Source of the DNA: Mycoavidus sp. HKI | GTDB taxonomy: Bacteria > Pseudomonadota > Gammaproteobacteria > Burkholderiales > Burkholderiaceae | Length of the DNA stretch: 64,000 nt | Assembly: GCF_020023735.2 (NCBI RefSeq) | Contig: NZ_CP076444.2 | Span: forward strand, 318,501 to 382,500 | Reading direction: 5' to 3' | Shown here: piece by piece, positions 44,479 to 53,218 of the stretch | How the letters are laid out: every line of letters begins with the position of its first letter | How positions within the stretch are numbered: the first letter of the stretch is position 1 | Position numbers and translations under genes: made by a program | The notes under the pieces: generated by a model | Told to the model about the DNA's origin: nothing | The model's input: only the letters and a program-made list of their open reading frames with translations | The model's database searches: none

Positions 44479-45237
44479 GTGATGATTGGTTTTTATACTT
44501 TATTTTGTAAAGAAGTTTTGCGTTTTTGGAAGGTCAGCTTGCAAACGCTTACCGCGCCGGTTATTACGGCTTTTCTGTATTTGGTGATTTTTGGTCAAGC
44601 GTTGCAAAATCATGTGCAGGTATACCCAGGGGTGGGCTATAAGAGCTTTTTGATTCCCGGTTTGGTGATGATGAGCGTGCTACAAAACGCTTTTGCCAAT
44701 AGCTCATCGTCGCTGATTCAATCGAGAGTGAGCGGTAACCTTGTGTTTATGTTGCTATCGCCGCTAGGTGCGCGGGAAATATTTAGTGCTTATGTGCTTG
44801 CTTCTACTGTGCGTGGCATGTGCGTGGGGCTCGGGGTATGGTTGGCAACGGCTTGGTTTGTGCCGATGAGTTTCGTCTCACCGCTTTATATCTTCGCGTT
44901 TGCGGTGCTGGGGGCTGCTACTCTTGGCACAATGGGGTTGGTGGCGGGTATTTACTCAGAAAAATTTGATCAATTGGCCGCGTTTCAGAGCTTTTTAATT
45001 GTTCCATTGACTTTTCTGGCAGGGGTATTCTATTCGACCGAGGCATTGCCGGATTTCTGGAAGCACGTATCTAGGCTGAATCCATTCTTTTATATGATTG
45101 ATGGTTTTCGGTATGGTTTTTTTGGGGTGTCGGATATCGCACCACTTAAGAGTCTGGCAATTACTTTGGGCTTTTTTATTGCGCTTGCCGGCTTGGCGAT
45201 GCGTATGTTGGTGAGCGGTTATAAGCTGCGCCATTAA
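44479..45237 (+). CDS. ABC-2 type transporter permease (YadH-like)
   Basis: Membrane partner of the preceding ATPase. The 252-residue product has six hydrophobic segments and the ABC-2 family pattern FLIPGLVMMSVLQNAFANSS, then FLIVPLTFLAGVFYSTEALP. Only 18 bp separate it from murA. In Burkholderia a bolA-type gene usually lies in that gap; none is present here. Confidence 0.92.
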   Translation: MMIGFYTLFCKEVLRFWKVSLQTLTAPVITAFLYLVIFGQALQNHVQVYPGVGYKSFLIPGLVMMSVLQNAFANSSSSLIQSRVSGNLVFMLLSPLGAREIFSAYVLASTVRGMCVGLGVWLATAWFVPMSFVSPLYIFAFAVLGAATLGTMGLVAGIYSEKFDQLAAFQSFLIVPLTFLAGVFYSTEALPDFWKHVSRLNPFFYMIDGFRYGFFGVSDIAPLKSLAITLGFFIALAGLAMRMLVSGYKLRH

Positions 45238-45255
45238 GACGATAGGCGAAAAATA

Positions 45256-46551
45256 ATGGATAAATTGCTGATTCAAGGCGGACAACGCTTGGTAGGTGAA
45301 GTTAACGTTTCGGGCGCTAAAAATGCGGCTTTGCCGATTTTGTGTGCAAGCTTATTGGGTGCCGGACAGCTTGATTTAGGTAATGTGCCGAATTTGCAGG
45401 ATGTACGCACCATGATTGCCCTGCTTACGCAAATGGGGGTACGGGCCAAGGTGTCTGGCCAAGCCATGACTCTTGATGGTAGTTGCGTGGATCAGCCGTT
45501 GGCGCCTTATGAGCTAGTGAAGACCATGCGCGCTTCAATTTTGGTATTGGGGCCGCTGGTGGCGCGTTTGGGCGAGGCGCGGGTATCGTTGCCGGGCGGC
45601 TGCACGATTGGTGCGCGGCCGGTTGATCAGCATATCAAAGGCCTACAGTTGATGGGGGCGCAGATCGAACTTGAGCATGGCTATATTAATGCGCGCATCA
45701 AGCAAGGCACGCGGCTCAAAGGCAGTCGCATTACCTTTGATATGATCACGGTGACCGGTACAGAAAACCTGCTTATGGCAGCGACCCTGGCCGAAGGCGA
45801 AACGGTGCTGGAGAACGCGGCGCGTGAGCCGGAAGTGGCTGATTTAGCCCATCTCTTGGTTGCGATGGGTGCAAAAATCGATGGCATTGGCACCGATCAG
45901 CTGACGATTCAAGGGGTAGACCGGCTGCATGGCGCGTGTCACCAGGTGATTCCCGATCGGATTGAAGCGGGTACTTTCCTCTGTGCCGTCGCCGCAGCAG
46001 GTGGCGATATTATGCTGCGCAATATCGAACCCATGTTGTTGGATGCGGTGCTGAATAAATTGTGCGAGGCAGGTGTGCGGATCGAGTCAGGGTCTAATTG
46101 GATTCGCGCCACGATGAACCAGCGCCCGTCGGCAGTCAGTTTTCGTACTGCTGAATATCCTGCCTTTCCGACGGATATGCAGGCACAGTTTATGGCGCTT
46201 AATTGCATTGCTGTCGGTGCCGCTCAGATTGTCGAAACAATTTTTGAAAATCGCTTCATGCATGTGCAAGAGCTTAATCGGCTGGGGGCTAATGTCATGG
46301 CGGATGGTAATACTGCATTTGTTACCGGGGTTGAGCATCTGTCTGGCGCAACGGTCATGGCGACTGATCTGCGTGCCTCTGCAAGTCTTGCAATTGCCGG
46401 GCTGGTGGCCGAGGGCGAAACGCTCATTGAGCGTATCTATCACCTTGATCGTGGCTATGACCAGATGGAACAGAAGTTATCTGCTCTTGGTGCACGGGTA
46501 AGCCGTGTGCTGGAAACGGAAACGGCGCCGGCGGTGCATGCAGTGTCATAA
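45256..46551 (+). CDS. murA: UDP-N-acetylglucosamine 1-carboxyvinyltransferase
   Basis: First committed step of peptidoglycan synthesis: enolpyruvyl transfer from PEP to UDP-GlcNAc. The 431-residue product has the N-terminal [16 protein letters not shown] with the key lysine K22, and the catalytic C116 in [13 protein letters not shown], the fosfomycin target. Complete. A hisG stump begins 11 bp after its stop. Confidence 0.97.
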   Translation: MDKLLIQGGQRLVGEVNVSGAKNAALPILCASLLGAGQLDLGNVPNLQDVRTMIALLTQMGVRAKVSGQAMTLDGSCVDQPLAPYELVKTMRASILVLGPLVARLGEARVSLPGGCTIGARPVDQHIKGLQLMGAQIELEHGYINARIKQGTRLKGSRITFDMITVTGTENLLMAATLAEGETVLENAAREPEVADLAHLLVAMGAKIDGIGTDQLTIQGVDRLHGACHQVIPDRIEAGTFLCAVAAAGGDIMLRNIEPMLLDAVLNKLCEAGVRIESGSNWIRATMNQRPSAVSFRTAEYPAFPTDMQAQFMALNCIAVGAAQIVETIFENRFMHVQELNRLGANVMADGNTAFVTGVEHLSGATVMATDLRASASLAIAGLVAEGETLIERIYHLDRGYDQMEQKLSALGARVSRVLETETAPAVHAVS

Positions 46552-46562
46552 ACACTCGGTTA

Positions 46563-46640
46563 ATGACGCAGCAACCTCAGCTGATCTCGGCACCGCTTAC
46601 GCTGGCCTTATCTAAAGGCCGCATCTTCGATGAAACAGCC
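46563..46640 (+). pseudogene. hisG: hisG 5' remnant (ATP phosphoribosyltransferase)
   Basis: ATG 46563 opens [20 protein letters not shown], then IFDET, the exact N-terminus of HisG ([11 protein letters not shown]). After about 26 codons homology ends, and the frame stops soon after at about 46702. A deletion has joined it to the 3' end of hisH. HisG would catalyse the first step of histidine synthesis; the gene is dead. Confidence 0.85.
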
Positions 46641-46677
46641 CTTTTTGGGCGGCGGCAGGCATTACAGTTGTGCGCTT

Positions 46678-46788
46678 TTTACCTCTGCGGTCGCACGCGA
46701 TAACATTTTTGCCGCGCAATTTCACCCAGAAAAAAGTACAGCTGTAGAGCTACAGCTGTACTACAATTTTATCCATTGGAACCCATAA
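46678..46788 (+). pseudogene. hisH: hisH 3' remnant (imidazole glycerol phosphate synthase glutaminase)
   Basis: In a different frame from the hisG stump, bases 46678-46788 encode [20 protein letters not shown] and [16 protein letters not shown], the C-terminal 36 residues of HisH, including the catalytic-triad H and E of FHPEKS. The rest of the gene is gone. With the hisG stump it marks the two ends of one large deletion. A 26-bp near-palindrome lies within it at 46736-46761. Confidence 0.88.
46736..46761. repeat. Near-perfect 26-bp palindrome in the hisH remnant
   Basis: GTACAGCTGTAG (46736-46747) and CTACAGCTGTAC (46750-46761) are perfect 12-bp inverted arms separated only by AG. In protein terms it covers [10 protein letters not shown] of the hisH tail. 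Confidence 0.8.
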
Positions 46789-46809
46789 CCTTATCTATTG
46801 AAGACTGCT

Positions 46810-47550
46810 ATGTTGTTGATCCCAGCCATCGACCTAAAAGACGGTCAGTGCGTGCGTCTAAAGCAAGGCGATATGCAACAAACGACTGTATTTTCCACAG
46901 CGCCGGCAGAGATGGCCCGCCATTGGGTCAATCAAGGTGCGCGCCGTTTACATTTGGTTGATTTGAATGGCGCTGCCGCGGGCAAACCAAAGAATGAAGC
47001 GGCGATTCGGGCGATTATTGATGAAGTGGGTGAAGAGGTCCCGATTCAACTGGGCGGTGGAATCCGTGATCTTGGCACCATCGAACGTTATTTGGACAGT
47101 GGGCTATCGTATGTCATTATTGGCACAGCGGCGGTCAAAAATCCTGGCTTTTTACGTGAGGCATGTAGCGCATTTAATGGGCATATCATTGCTGGCCTTG
47201 ACGCAAAAGCAGGCAAAGTGACTACCGATGGTTGGAGTAAACTCAGTGGTCATGAAGCGACCGATCTAGCGCGCAAATTTGAAGAATATGGCTGTGAAGC
47301 TTTGATTTATAAAGATATTGGCTGGGACGGCATGTTACAAGGAATTAATCTCGACGCCACGGTGCAGATCGCGCAGAAGGTCAAAATTCCAGTGATTGCT
47401 AGCGGTGGGTTAGCGAGCTTAGTCGATATTGAGGCACTGTGTGCGGTTGCAGATCAAGGCATTGACGGCGTAATTTGCGGCCGGGCAATCTATACGGGCG
47501 AGCTAGCTTTCGCCGCAGCGCAAAGTCGGGCGGATGAAATAAGAGGTTGA
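46810..47550 (+). CDS. hisA: ProFAR isomerase HisA
   Basis: HisA isomerises ProFAR to PRFAR, the fourth step of histidine synthesis. From ATG 46810 the product has 246 residues, a complete (beta/alpha)8 barrel with the acid/base pair D8 ([10 protein letters not shown]) and the aspartate of [10 protein letters not shown] near residue 130, and phosphate-binding GGGIRD and ASGGLASL. The frame is intact although the genes for the preceding and following steps at this locus are destroyed. An upstream in-frame TTG at 46798 is less likely. Confidence 0.95.
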   Translation: MLLIPAIDLKDGQCVRLKQGDMQQTTVFSTAPAEMARHWVNQGARRLHLVDLNGAAAGKPKNEAAIRAIIDEVGEEVPIQLGGGIRDLGTIERYLDSGLSYVIIGTAAVKNPGFLREACSAFNGHIIAGLDAKAGKVTTDGWSKLSGHEATDLARKFEEYGCEALIYKDIGWDGMLQGINLDATVQIAQKVKIPVIASGGLASLVDIEALCAVADQGIDGVICGRAIYTGELAFAAAQSRADEIRG

Positions 47551-47560
47551 TACTCTTGTG

Positions 47561-47620
47561 ATGGCTTTACCCAAGCACGTTATTCCTTGTCTTGATATAA
47601 ACGCTGGTCGTGTGGTCTTA
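47561..47620 (+). pseudogene. hisF: hisF 5' remnant (imidazole glycerol phosphate synthase cyclase)
   Basis: ATG 47561 encodes [20 protein letters not shown], the first 20 residues of HisF with its conserved IPCLD motif. Homology then stops and the sequence continues, in frame, into the region before the hisE start. The rest of hisF and all of hisI are missing. Confidence 0.88.
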
Positions 47621-47641
47621 AACCCCCAGAGAAAATCTCAA

Positions 47642-48019
47642 ATGCCTAAAAGCGATGCTCTAACCTCTAATGATATCTTGCAGCGTTTAGCTGTTCTCGT
47701 CGATACTCGCAAAACAAGTGCCCCGGAGCAATCCTATATTGCTCGTCTTTTTCATCAAGGTGATGATGCGATTTTGAAAAAAATTGGTGAAGAGGCCACT
47801 GAAGTTGTGATGGCGGCAAAAGATGTACGACACGGAGATGCGCCTTCAAAGTTGATTGGCGAAGTGGCTGATTTATGGTTTCATTGTTTGGTGATGCTAG
47901 CGCATTTTGAGTTGAGTCCAGCGGCGGTGCTAGCCGAATTAGAGCGTCGTGAAGGGATCTCTGGGCTTGACGAAAAAGCGTTGCGTAAAGCGCTTGCGCG
48001 TGCTGAAAATGACGCATAG
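47642..48019 (+). CDS. hisE: Phosphoribosyl-ATP pyrophosphatase HisE
   Basis: HisE hydrolyses phosphoribosyl-ATP to phosphoribosyl-AMP, step two of histidine synthesis. From ATG 47642 the 125-residue product has the MazG-like helices with [15 protein letters not shown] and [14 protein letters not shown], with metal-binding E and D residues. It is intact. The upstream hisF stump is in the same frame, so a 153-residue HisF(1-20)-HisE chimera from 47561 may be made instead of, or as well as, native HisE. Confidence 0.92.
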   Translation: MPKSDALTSNDILQRLAVLVDTRKTSAPEQSYIARLFHQGDDAILKKIGEEATEVVMAAKDVRHGDAPSKLIGEVADLWFHCLVMLAHFELSPAAVLAELERREGISGLDEKALRKALARAENDA

Positions 48020-48104
48020 ATTTCTATATTAAGTAACGCTTAAACGCTAACCGTTAATGATAAATTTTCGCACCACAAATTTGAGAACTTAGGGAAACTG
48101 AACC

Positions 48105-48479
48105 ATGAGTAACGATCAATTTGGAAGTAGGCCAATATTGGCGGCCAGTGATGTGCTCTCGGTCGAGCAAGAACGCCGTTTACGGACCTTGACGCACGTT
48201 CTGTATGGACTGTATGCGCTGTCCTTGTTAATCGGCGTGAGCGCAGTGGTTGCTGTGATGATTAATTATGTGAAGCGCAGGGATGCAAGCGGAACCTTCT
48301 ATGCTAGCCATTTTAGTTGGCAAATTTGCACTTTTTGGTGGTCTTTGGGATTGGGGGCGCTGAGTTTGTTATTTCAGGGCATATTTCTTGGCAAACTGAT
48401 ATTGTGGGGGACTGTACTTTGGGTGGCGTACCGGATTATTCGGGGTTGGCTCCATTTAAATGATCGTAAGCCAATATAA
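48105..48479 (+). CDS. Small membrane protein, DUF4870-like
   Basis: A 124-residue membrane protein with three hydrophobic segments (LYALSLLIGVSAVVAVMI, ICTFWWSLGLGALSLLF, LILWGTVLWVAYRI) and the stretch SHFSWQICTFWW typical of the DUF4870/TIC20-like family found after hisE in Burkholderia. The function is unknown. It starts 85 bp after hisE and is probably read with the HIT gene. Confidence 0.75.
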   Translation: MSNDQFGSRPILAASDVLSVEQERRLRTLTHVLYGLYALSLLIGVSAVVAVMINYVKRRDASGTFYASHFSWQICTFWWSLGLGALSLLFQGIFLGKLILWGTVLWVAYRIIRGWLHLNDRKPI

Positions 48480-48529
48480 AATGCAATAAGATAGGACTCT
48501 TTCATCATCCATAGTGTTAAGCGAATATT

Positions 48530-48892
48530 ATGAACCACGACGATTGTCTTTTTTGCAAGATTGCAGCCGGTAAAATACCGAGTAAAAAAGTGTATGAGGA
48601 TGATGAGTTCTACGCCTTTCACGATATCCGGCCGGCCGCTCCTGTGCATGTGCTGGTGATTCCGCGTCAGCATATTGAGGCACTCTCTAATTGTGGCCTG
48701 CAAGAGGCACCGCTGCTTGGTAGAATGATGACGTTATTGCCGCGGCTCGCAGCGCAGCTTGGAGTTGACTATACTGGAGGTAACACAGGTTTTCGTACGG
48801 TGATTAATACCGGTCCGGGTGGCGGTCAAGAAGTGTATCACTTGCATGCGCATATTCTTGGTGGGCCTGGACCATGGTTGCGTATGGGGTGA
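48530..48892 (+). CDS. hinT: HIT-family nucleotide hydrolase (HinT-like)
   Basis: Histidine-triad proteins hydrolyse adenosine phosphoramidates and acyl-AMPs. The 120-residue product has CLFCKIAAGKIPSKKVYEDD near the N-terminus and the catalytic HIT motif VYHLHAHILGG near the C-terminus. Normal length. It lies between the his remnant and tatABC, as in Burkholderia. Confidence 0.94.
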   Translation: MNHDDCLFCKIAAGKIPSKKVYEDDEFYAFHDIRPAAPVHVLVIPRQHIEALSNCGLQEAPLLGRMMTLLPRLAAQLGVDYTGGNTGFRTVINTGPGGGQEVYHLHAHILGGPGPWLRMG

Positions 48893-48938
48893 ATGCGCAC
48901 ATTGCGCATAGCATGTGTGACGTAAAAGGAAAATGATT

Positions 48939-49181
48939 ATGTTTACAGGTTTAGGCAGTCCTTTGCATTGGTTGATTGTCCTTTTGATTGTTGCGCTTGT
49001 ATTTGGCACTAAAAAGCTGCGCAACATTGGCAGTGATCTGGGTAGTGCAATTAAAGGCTTCAAAGACGGTATGCGTGAGGGTGAAGACGCTTCGCCTGAG
49101 CGCAAACAGCAAATAGTATCAGGCCTTGATACAACTCAGCCTGAGGCAAAAAATAAACCCCTAGAGCGCGATATATATTAA
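48939..49181 (+). CDS. tatA: Sec-independent protein translocase TatA
   Basis: TatA polymerises to form the Tat conduit for folded proteins. The 80-residue product has one N-terminal helix ([20 protein letters not shown]) followed by an amphipathic helix with the hinge GTKKL, and a charged tail. ATG 48939 is chosen because AAGGA ends 8 bp upstream; ATG 48933 would be only 2 bp from it. First gene of tatABC; the Rieske protein encoded downstream is a likely client. Confidence 0.93.
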   Translation: MFTGLGSPLHWLIVLLIVALVFGTKKLRNIGSDLGSAIKGFKDGMREGEDASPERKQQIVSGLDTTQPEAKNKPLERDIY

Positions 49182-49207
49182 TCCAATAAACCGGCTTCGT
49201 TTTTCAT

Positions 49208-49660
49208 ATGTTCGATCTCGGTTTGGCAAAGCTCGTACTGATTGGTGTGGTTGCACTGATTGTACTTGGCCCGCAACGTCTACCGCGTGTTGCACGCACG
49301 GCTGGAACCTTGCTTGGGCGGGCGCAACGCTATATAAGTGAGGTCAAAGCTGAGGTAAGCCGAGAGATTGAAGTCGAAGAGTTGCGGAAAATGCACGCTC
49401 AGTTTGAGCAAGCGGCGCAGCAGGGAGAGCAGTCTTTCTATGATGCGGTGAATCTATCCCCCGAAAAAAGTGCTACGGTAGACAGTACTTTACCATCGAT
49501 TCGGCGGCCAGCAACTTTGCCTAAACGTAGCAATTGGCGCATTAAACAGTCGGTGCTGCCAGTCTGGTACAAGCGTACAGCCCGTAAGCGGGTGCATGTG
49601 CAGTCGGCGGCGGCGCGTATGGTGCGTTACAAACCGGCAAGCTTGCGCCGGTTTTTCTAA
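49208..49660 (+). CDS. tatB: Sec-independent protein translocase TatB
   Basis: TatB, with TatC, recognises twin-arginine signal peptides. The 150-residue product has the typical N-terminus MFDLGLAKLVLIGVVALIVL then GPQRLPRVARTAG, followed by an amphipathic helix and a long basic tail. Follows tatA by 26 bp. Confidence 0.94.
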   Translation: MFDLGLAKLVLIGVVALIVLGPQRLPRVARTAGTLLGRAQRYISEVKAEVSREIEVEELRKMHAQFEQAAQQGEQSFYDAVNLSPEKSATVDSTLPSIRRPATLPKRSNWRIKQSVLPVWYKRTARKRVHVQSAAARMVRYKPASLRRFF

Positions 49661-49688
49661 ATATTTCCCCCTATCTATTGACCTTGGC

Positions 49689-50441
49689 GTGAACCATCCT
49701 CAATCCACTACAACAGGCGAAGACACGTTTATTTCCCATCTGGTCGAACTGCGCAGTCGGGTCATGCGGGCAGGGGCTGCCGTGCTCATTGTATTTATTG
49801 GGCTTATCTATTGGGCGCCGGATATTTTCCGGCTGTTGGCGCGCCCTTTACTGATCAATTTGCCTAAAGATGGCAAAATGATTGTGCTGGATGTCACGGG
49901 CTCGTTTTTTGTGCCGGTCAAGGTTACGCTGTTAGTCGCATTGGTGATTGCATTACCGTTTGTGCTCTACCAGTTATGGGCGTTTATTGCGCCTGGGCTT
50001 TATCAGCATGAGAAGAAGCTGATTGTGCCACTTGTCGGCAGTAGTTATGCACTATTTTTAAGCGGGATGGCGCTCGCTTATTTCTTGGTGTTTCCAGCAA
50101 TTTTTCGAGTCATGGCGCATTACAATGAGCCGCTTGGCGTACAGATGGCAACCGATATCGACCATTATCTAAGTTTTGCGTTAACTCTGTTTCTAGCTTT
50201 TGGGATAGCATTTGAAGTGCCGATCGTGGTCGTGTTGCTAGTGCGCATGGGGGTGCTGACTTTGAGCAAGCTTAAGCAAATCAGGCCTTATATCATCGTT
50301 GGCGCTTTTATTATTGCAGCCGTTGTGACCCCGCCAGATGTGCTTTCGCAATTTTTGTTGGCGGTGCCACTGATTGTACTCTATGAAATAGGCTTGCTCG
50401 CTGCGCGACTATTGCTCAAAAAAGAAGAGAAGGTTAGTTAA
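49689..50441 (+). CDS. tatC: Sec-independent protein translocase TatC (GTG start)
   Basis: Six-span core of the Tat receptor. From GTG 49689 the product has 250 residues, with FISHLVELRSRVMRAG (conserved N-terminal loop), YQLWAFIAPGLYQHEKKL with the conserved E, and FGIAFEVPIVVVLL. A longer frame from 49596 overlaps tatB and has no TatC similarity before VNHPQSTTTGED. The last 8 bp overlap the convergent degS-like gene. Confidence 0.94.
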   Translation: MNHPQSTTTGEDTFISHLVELRSRVMRAGAAVLIVFIGLIYWAPDIFRLLARPLLINLPKDGKMIVLDVTGSFFVPVKVTLLVALVIALPFVLYQLWAFIAPGLYQHEKKLIVPLVGSSYALFLSGMALAYFLVFPAIFRVMAHYNEPLGVQMATDIDHYLSFALTLFLAFGIAFEVPIVVVLLVRMGVLTLSKLKQIRPYIIVGAFIIAAVVTPPDVLSQFLLAVPLIVLYEIGLLAARLLLKKEEKVS

Positions 50442-51642
50442 CTTCATCACTGCGTGACGTATTTTTAGGTGGCAGTGGACGTTTGCCAATTGTCACAATG
50501 ATATCTAAAGGCTTGTTTTTACGCACAATATGTAATTTTGCCTCGGTGCCGGGTTTGATTTGTGCAATCACATCTAGCAATTCAGTCGTGTCATCGATAT
50601 GAGTGCCATTGACGTCAACCAAAATATCGCCTGGGCGTATGCCGGCTTTATGGGCTGGGCCGCTTTGCAGCACGCCGGCAACGATGGCGCCAGATTTACC
50701 CTTTAGATCAAATGATTCGGCAATTTCTGGCGTAATATCCTGAGGTTCGATACCGATCCAACCGCGTGTAACAGCACCCGTGGTGATAATGCTTTCAAGT
50801 ACGCTACGCGCGGTAGAAATTGGAATCGCAAAACCGATGCCTAATGAGCCGCCACTACGCGATGCCGAGTAAATAGCGGTATTAATGCCGAGTAAATTCC
50901 CTCTACTGTCAACTAATGCGCCGCCAGAATTGCCTGGATTAATCGGTGCATCGGTCTGAATGAAATTTTCAAAGGTATTAATGCCGAGATGGTTGCGCCC
51001 GAGCGCGCTAATAATGCCCATAGTGACGGTTTGACCAACCGCGAAAGGATTGCCGATAGCGAGCACGACATCGCCAATGCGCGCCTCTTCCATGCGGCCA
51101 AGCGTGATGGCCGGGAGATTAGGCAAATTGACCTTTAATACGGCAAGGTCGGTTTCTGGATCGGTGCCAATCACTTTTGCGGGTGCTTTGCGGCCATCTG
51201 CGAGGGCGATTTCGATTTCATCTGCGCCATCGACCACATGATCATTCGTTAGAATGTACCCTTCTGGGCTGACAATGACGCCTGAACCTAGCGTTGATTC
51301 GGGTTGCTCCCGTGGCCGCCGGCCACCATGATCGCCGAAGAAATAGCGAAAAAGTGGGTCTTCCATGCGGGGGTCCGGGGTGGGAGGGGTGTCTGCACTT
51401 GAAAATATATTCACCACCGCTGGCATGGCTTTTTGGGCAGCATCGGCATAAGACCATTCTGGCTTGCTGCGGATATGAGCCGCGGGTGCGGTTTCACGTA
51501 AGGCAACAATGGTTGAGCCCAACTGCTGGCCAAATTGTCCTTGCCTTTGTAGCCATTCAGGCTTTAATGTGGCGACAATAAACAAAAGCGCCAAGAGCAG
51601 GGTGACCGTTTGCGCGAAGAGGAGCCAGAAACGTTTAAGCAT
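50434..51642 (-). CDS. degS: DegS/DegQ-type periplasmic serine protease
   Basis: Membrane-anchored periplasmic protease of the HtrA family. In E. coli DegS starts the sigma-E response to misfolded porins. The 402-residue product has one N-terminal membrane anchor ([20 protein letters not shown]), the catalytic triad H135 (TNDHVV), D165 (ETDLAVLK), S239 (NPGNSGG), and a single PDZ domain, the DegS architecture rather than the two PDZ of DegP/Q. Convergent to tatC with an 8-bp overlap. Confidence 0.9.
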   Translation of the reverse strand: MLKRFWLLFAQTVTLLLALLFIVATLKPEWLQRQGQFGQQLGSTIVALRETAPAAHIRSKPEWSYADAAQKAMPAVVNIFSSADTPPTPDPRMEDPLFRYFFGDHGGRRPREQPESTLGSGVIVSPEGYILTNDHVVDGADEIEIALADGRKAPAKVIGTDPETDLAVLKVNLPNLPAITLGRMEEARIGDVVLAIGNPFAVGQTVTMGIISALGRNHLGINTFENFIQTDAPINPGNSGGALVDSRGNLLGINTAIYSASRSGGSLGIGFAIPISTARSVLESIITTGAVTRGWIGIEPQDITPEIAESFDLKGKSGAIVAGVLQSGPAHKAGIRPGDILVDVNGTHIDDTTELLDVIAQIKPGTEAKLHIVRKNKPLDIIVTIGKRPLPPKNTSRSDEVN

Positions 51643-51662
51643 GGAAAGAGATTAGAGCTAAT

Positions 51663-52409
51663 ATGGATAATAATGAACTGAGATTGTACTTGAACCGGCT
51701 ATTGGCCGCGGATTGTTTTCAAGATTACTGCCCCAATGGGTTGCAGGTTGAAGGGCGACGGCAAATCAACAAGCTTGTAACCGGCGTGACGGCTTCATTG
51801 GCTTTACTTGAGGCCGCACTTGCTTGGGGTGCAGATGCGATTTTGGTGCATCATGGTTTTTTCTGGAAAAACGAGGCATTACCTATCACGGGTTGGAAAT
51901 ACCGACGGCTACGCTTGCTGTTGGCGCATGATATTAATCTATTTGCGTATCATCTACCGCTCGATGCCCATCGTGATCTAGGCAACAATGCGCAATTGGG
52001 GGAACGCCTGGGTTGGGTTGTGGACGGGCGTTTCGGGGCCAATGAGTTAGGCTGGCTGGCGACTTTGCCGGCGCCGGTTACTTTAGACGCTATGGCGGCG
52101 CATGTAGCTCATCGATTAGGTCGCCAGCCACTGGCCTTAGGTGACGCGCACCATAAGGTGCGTCGTGTAGCGTGGTGCACAGGAGCTGCGCAGGGTTTGT
52201 TTAACGACGCCATTGAGGCCGGTGCCGATCTGTATCTGAGTGGCGAAATCTCCGAGGCCACGACTCATTTATCCCGCGAATGCGGCGTTGCCTATTTGGC
52301 TGCGGGTCATCACGCGACGGAGCGTTACGGAGTGCAGGCGCTAGGCGCGCATTTAGCGAATACTTTTGAGATCGAGCATTGCTTTATTGATATTGATAAT
52401 CCGGTTTAA
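51663..52409 (+). CDS. Nif3-like dinuclear metal centre protein
   Basis: The 248-residue product belongs to the NIF3/YbgI family (annotated as GTP cyclohydrolase 1 type 2 homologues), with a dinuclear metal site: [26 protein letters not shown], and [14 protein letters not shown] supply the conserved His, Asp and Glu ligands. The biological role is not settled. Divergent from degS, 20 bp apart; this is the usual Burkholderia neighbourhood upstream of petA. Confidence 0.92.
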   Translation: MDNNELRLYLNRLLAADCFQDYCPNGLQVEGRRQINKLVTGVTASLALLEAALAWGADAILVHHGFFWKNEALPITGWKYRRLRLLLAHDINLFAYHLPLDAHRDLGNNAQLGERLGWVVDGRFGANELGWLATLPAPVTLDAMAAHVAHRLGRQPLALGDAHHKVRRVAWCTGAAQGLFNDAIEAGADLYLSGEISEATTHLSRECGVAYLAAGHHATERYGVQALGAHLANTFEIEHCFIDIDNPV

Positions 52410-52546
52410 GCAAAGCCGCGCATATAAGTTTTAAGCCTGTGCCGTAACGTGGAATTTTTATTGGGAAAAGCAGATATTTAACGAGGCTGCCAGTGAAAAT
52501 AAAAATTTTCCCACAGACTGGGCATGTTCTCGATTAGGCTGATTGG

Positions 52547-52552
52547 TATAAT
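52547..52552 (+). promoter_or_regulatory. Extended -10 box of the petABC operon
   Basis: TATAAT preceded by TGG (extended -10), 46 bp before the petA start. The -35 region is weak (TGTTCT at 16 bp). The 182-bp spacer after the Nif3-like gene holds no other feature. Confidence 0.55.
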
Positions 52553-52597
52553 GAAAGAAGAAGCAGAAATACGGCCTAAAAAAATGGGAGTATGTTG

Positions 52598-53218
52598 ATG
52601 CGAGACAAGCAAGGGAAAACGGTTAATAGTGAGCGCCGGCACTGGCTGATTGCGACTTCTGTCGCGGGTGGCATAGGAGGGGTAGCGACTTTATTGCCTT
52701 TTGCGGGGTCATTAGCCCCGTCAGAGCGTGCTAAGGCGGCTGGAGCACCGGTTGAAGCGGATATTAGTCACCTGCAAACGGGTGAAGTAATGACGGTTGC
52801 CTGGCGCGGCAAACCCGTATGGATTATCAATCGTAGCGATGAGATGTTGGCTGATGTAGACAAGGCTGACCATATGATTGCTGATCCTGATACCAAAAAC
52901 CCTTTCTCGATGCCACTGCCCGATTACTGTAAAAACAAATATAGAGCGCGGGTTGAACATCCTCATATACTCGTTTTAATTGGTATCTGCACGCACTTGG
53001 GATGCTCGCCAGTGCCACGCTTTCAAACCGGACCGCAGCACAGCCTGCCCAACGATTGGCCGGGTGGTTGGTTATGTCCTTGTCACGGTTCCACTTTTGA
53101 TCTTGCTGGCCGGGTTTTTAAAAACAAGCCCGCTCCTCAAAACCTGGATGTGCCTCCTTATATGTTTCTCTCATCCACCCGCATCGTAATTGGAAAAGAC
53201 GAAAAAGGAGAAGCATAA
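52598..53218 (+). CDS. petA: Ubiquinol-cytochrome c reductase iron-sulfur (Rieske) subunit
   Basis: Rieske [2Fe-2S] subunit of the bc1 complex. From ATG 52598 (GGGAG 7 bp upstream) the product has 206 residues. A twin-arginine-like anchor (ERRHWLIATSVAGG) agrees with export by the nearby tatABC. The cluster ligands are in CTHLGC and CPCHGS. ATG 52592 is a less well placed alternative. First gene of petABC; its stop is directly followed by the petB ATG. Confidence 0.95.
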   Translation: MRDKQGKTVNSERRHWLIATSVAGGIGGVATLLPFAGSLAPSERAKAAGAPVEADISHLQTGEVMTVAWRGKPVWIINRSDEMLADVDKADHMIADPDTKNPFSMPLPDYCKNKYRARVEHPHILVLIGICTHLGCSPVPRFQTGPQHSLPNDWPGGWLCPCHGSTFDLAGRVFKNKPAPQNLDVPPYMFLSSTRIVIGKDEKGEA

